Positions 62,514-64,000 of a stretch of 64,000 bases of DNA are shown here, in pieces. The notes beneath the pieces were generated by a model that was not told the origin of the DNA, did not search any database, and saw only the letters and a list, made by a program, of their open reading frames with translations. Each line of letters begins with the position of its first letter. The first letter of the stretch is position 1. Made by a program: the position numbers and the translations under genes. The stretch lies in NCBI GenBank assembly GCA_965216955.1, contig CBDCGV010000018.1, positions 248,001 through 312,000 of the forward strand. The letters run 5' to 3'. The DNA is from CBDCGV01 sp965216955. GTDB lineage: Bacteria > Bacteroidota > Bacteroidia > Chitinophagales > JADIYW01.

Positions 62514-62648
62514 GTTGCACAACAATGGCTATAAGTAATTGCTTGTTCTCGCCTACTTCTGAAAATCCTCACGGATTTTCAGCTTGGTGTGTACTTGCAA
62601 GTTAAGTGCTAAAACACGCAACTACTCATAGCCGAGACCGTTGGCAGC
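62514..62648 (+). repeat. attC-like site I
   Basis: R'' GTTGCACAAC (62514-62523), spacer AAT, L'' GGCTATAAGTA (62527-62537), central hairpin GAAAATCC (62561-62568) with GGATTTTC (62573-62580), L' TACTCATAGCC (62623-62633), spacer GAGACC, R' GTTGGCAGC (62640-62648). R'' matches the c8 start with one mismatch. Long GGCTA-class site. The rest of the 62510-62837 gap is an AT-rich leader of cassette c9 with no convincing ORF. Confidence 0.78.
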
Positions 62649-62837
62649 AATTGACTGACAGAAATTAATAAAACATATAAAATGAAATCATTCAAGGACC
62701 CTATACAATTGAAAGCTGGGATTTTAAATACAATTGTATTAATACATTAGAACTTACTTTTTGACAGAAAAATGAAGTAAAATTTGGAAAATTAGAGAAA
62801 AAATGACTCTTGATAACTAAAAGCTTTAAACAGTAAA

Positions 62838-63287
62838 ATGAATAATCTTTATAATAACAAAGACTTTGAAGATATAGTTAATAGAATAGAAAAGTTATCT
62901 ATTGATTCCAAAAGAGAATGGGGCACAATGTCTATTTCACAAATGTTGGTTCATCTAAATGTTTCACTTGAACCCACTATTGGACTAACATTTCCAAAGA
63001 GAAAGCTAATTGGGAGATTTTTAGGACCAATTTTGAAGATGATATATTTAAATAAAAAGCCAATGATAAAGAATTCTAAAACTAATGATTCATATGTAAT
63101 AACAGGAGAATACGATTTTGAAGAAGTAAAGAAAAAGGCAATTGAAATGGTGAAACTATTTTATAATAATGGACCTGAAAAGTGTACAAAACATCCACAT
63201 CCATACTTTGGAAAACTAACTCCCAAGGAATGGGGAATATTAAAGTGGAAACACTATGACCATCATTTAAGGCAATTTGGAGTTTAA
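62838..63287 (+). CDS. DUF1569 / DinB-like protein (cassette c9)
   Basis: 149 residues of DUF1569, a DinB-like four-helix-bundle family. SISQMLVHLNVSLEP and the C-terminal KHYDHHLRQFG supply the histidines that may bind a metal. The substrate is unknown; related DinB/BstA-fold proteins are thiol-dependent transferases. It is the only gene of its cassette and lies unusually far (about 190 bp) from the core site. Confidence 0.72.
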   Translation: MNNLYNNKDFEDIVNRIEKLSIDSKREWGTMSISQMLVHLNVSLEPTIGLTFPKRKLIGRFLGPILKMIYLNKKPMIKNSKTNDSYVITGEYDFEEVKKKAIEMVKLFYNNGPEKCTKHPHPYFGKLTPKEWGILKWKHYDHHLRQFGV

Positions 63288-63316
63288 ACGAATTATTTTT
63301 AGAACTTATAAAAACA

Positions 63317-63391
63317 GCTGCCAACACAGTATAAAAAATCATTATCTTGGCTAAAGCCAAACAACGCTTTTTATACTAAACCGTTGTACGC
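63317..63391 (+). repeat. attC-like site J
   Basis: R'' GCTGCCAAC (63317-63325), spacer ACA, L'' GTATAAAAAATC (63329-63340), stem CTTGGC with GCCAA, L' GCTTTTTATAC (63366-63376), spacer TAAACC, R' GTTGTACGC (63383-63391). R'' is a perfect 9-base complement of the c9 start GTTGGCAGC. Confidence 0.85.
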
Positions 63392-63416
63392 AAGCTGAAA
63401 AAAAGAGCCAACGCAC

Positions 63417-63478
63417 AAATAGCACATTTGGTTTTTGCCGAAGCTCAAGCTAACGCTGAAAAACCAAATGTGCTATTT
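63417..63478. repeat. perfect 20-bp inverted repeat upstream of hsdM
   Basis: The 20-bp arm 63417-63436 is the exact reverse complement of 63459-63478, with a 22-bp loop. Copies of CCAACGC flank it on both sides in direct orientation. It lies between site J and hsdM. It could be a terminator, an extra cassette-type hairpin of a third class, or part of the RM operon's regulation. The remainder of the 63288-63551 gap is site J. Confidence 0.6.
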
Positions 63479-63551
63479 TTCGCCAACGCTCTCACGGAAT
63501 TGGTTATTAAAAAACGAACTTTGTAAAAAAGAGAAAAGAACTGAATAAAAT

Positions 63552-64000
63552 ATGGCAAAAAAAAGAGTGAAGGAAAAGTCAATGGAGGAAACACTTTGGC
63601 AGTCTTGCGACAAATTAAGAGGTTCGGTTGAACCAGCAGAATACAAACACGTAGTACTCGGACTTATCTTCCTGAAATTCGCCAGCGACAAATTTGAAGA
63701 ACGCAAAAAAGAGTTAATAGCAGAAGGCAAAGAGAAATATGTAGAAATGAAAGATTTCTACACAATGAAAAATGTCTTCTTTTTAGAGGAAATTTCCAGA
63801 TGGAAATACATTATCAAAAATGCAAAGCAAAACGACATTGCTTTAAAAATTGATACTGCCCTTAATACAATAGAAAAGAACAATCCTGCTCTGAAAGGTG
63901 CGTTGCCAGACAACTACTTTTCTCGATTAGCTTTAGACAAAACCAAACTCGCTTCCCTACTCGATACAATAAACGAAATTGACACACTCAAAGACAACGG
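63552..64000 (+). CDS. hsdM: type I restriction-modification methyltransferase HsdM, N-terminal part
   Basis: The first 149 codons of a gene that runs off the window. The translation begins MAKKRVKEKSMEETLWQSCD and continues KLRGSVEPAEYKHVVLGLIF, LKFASDKFEERKKE and LPDNYFSRLALDKTKLASLL, the standard HsdM N-terminal helical domain. The methyltransferase domain (NPPF motif) would lie beyond the end. With HsdS and HsdR it would modify host DNA and restrict phage. Its codon choice looks less AT-rich than its cassette neighbours, suggesting separate acquisition. Confidence 0.88.
   Translation, partial: MAKKRVKEKSMEETLWQSCDKLRGSVEPAEYKHVVLGLIFLKFASDKFEERKKELIAEGKEKYVEMKDFYTMKNVFFLEEISRWKYIIKNAKQNDIALKIDTALNTIEKNNPALKGALPDNYFSRLALDKTKLASLLDTINEIDTLKDN

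Larger units (their letters stand above)
51076..63391 (+). mobile_element. integron-like gene cassette array (integrase not in view)
   Basis: Ten attC-like hairpin sites (A-J), all in one orientation, delimit eleven cassettes, the last incomplete. Cassette gene content: c0 (51077-51665) none evident; c1 DUF2971; c2 AbiGi-like; c3 DUF4917; c4 lipoprotein; c5 two unknown genes; c6 five-gene operon; c7 unknown; c8 membrane protein; c9 DUF1569; c10 hsdM (open). Seven to ten bases after each GTT core match the reverse complement of the R'' arm at the end of the same cassette. Agreement is perfect for c3, c4, c5, c6, c7 and c9, and has one mismatch for c1, c2 and c8. The left edge at 51076 follows the same rule with site A. 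No tyrosine recombinase is encoded anywhere in the window. Confidence 0.85.

Noticed and set aside
51076..63391. CRISPR array as an explanation for the repeats
   Set aside because: The repeats are 70-135 bp hairpins separated by 0.6-4 kb with genes between them, not short regularly spaced repeats.
51076..63391. Rho-independent terminators as the sole explanation for the hairpins
   Set aside because: There is no T-run after the 3' arms. The arms at the R position vary in step with the start of the same cassette, which terminators would not do.
51076..64000. Transposon or insertion sequence
   Set aside because: No transposase ORF and no terminal inverted repeats bounding the region; boundaries are internal and cassette-wise.

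Overview
The window is chromosomal DNA from a member of the Bacteroidota (Bacteroidetes), AT-rich by eye. The evidence is a SusC/TonB-type receptor with a carboxypeptidase-like N-terminal domain, a 1514-residue subtilase ending in a type IX secretion sorting domain, a primary sigma factor of the short Bacteroidetes type, the sufBCDSE order with a DUF59 gene, a bacilliredoxin-like protein, and repeated use of the Bacteroidetes -7 promoter box TAnnTTTG. Shine-Dalgarno sequences are weak or absent. The genus cannot be named from this sequence alone.

Region 1-50966 is core chromosome. In order: a SAM methyltransferase, a TonB-dependent receptor and a candidate structured small RNA (about 3383-3525). 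Then come a penicillin-acylase-type hydrolase with thiolase and FadJ-like beta-oxidation genes, an M16 peptidase lipoprotein, a MITE-like repeat (13548-13717), a coiled-coil exported protein, a sulfotransferase with a WecG/TagA glycosyltransferase, and cystathionine beta-synthase. They are followed by an HNH/NUMOD4 gene, class I aldolase, accD, rpsO, pnp, the primary sigma factor, the Suf Fe-S operon (25992-31490), a WD40 protein, fmt, an MltF-like transglycosylase and an ABC exporter. The reverse-strand block 37829-40659 encodes three proteins predicted to act on the tRNA wobble base. Next are the secreted subtilase, thrS-infC, rpmI-rplT and a metallophosphoesterase.

Region 51076-64000 is accessory and is the most interesting part. 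Ten imperfect hairpin sites, all in one orientation, separate unrelated genes that all read rightwards. Each site has an attC-like layout: an R''-type arm ending AAC, a 3-nt spacer, an L'' arm, a loop, an L' arm, a 6-7-nt spacer and an R' arm beginning GTT. For every complete cassette, the bases just after one site's GTT core are complementary to the R'' arm at the end of that same cassette. This is the signature of cassettes that move as circles, as in integrons. The left edge (51076) and a cassette without an evident gene can be recognised by the same rule. No integrase gene is visible, so this is either an integrase-less attC cluster (CALIN-like) or an array served in trans.

The cassettes carry candidate anti-phage or stress genes: DUF2971, AbiGi-like, a SIR2-like DUF4917 protein, a two-gene unknown pair, a DUF1569/DinB-like protein and the start of a type I restriction-modification hsdM. 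One exceptional 4.1-kb cassette (56581-60717) holds aldo/keto reductase, P-loop nucleotide kinase, SIR2-like protein, HAM1/ITPA-like NTP pyrophosphatase and an unknown protein. The SIR2-HAM1 pairing resembles the effector half of the Kongming (KomABC) defence system. Here it comes with an operon-encoded kinase and no recognisable deaminase, so I propose it as a variant nucleotide-sensing, NAD-depleting defence system.
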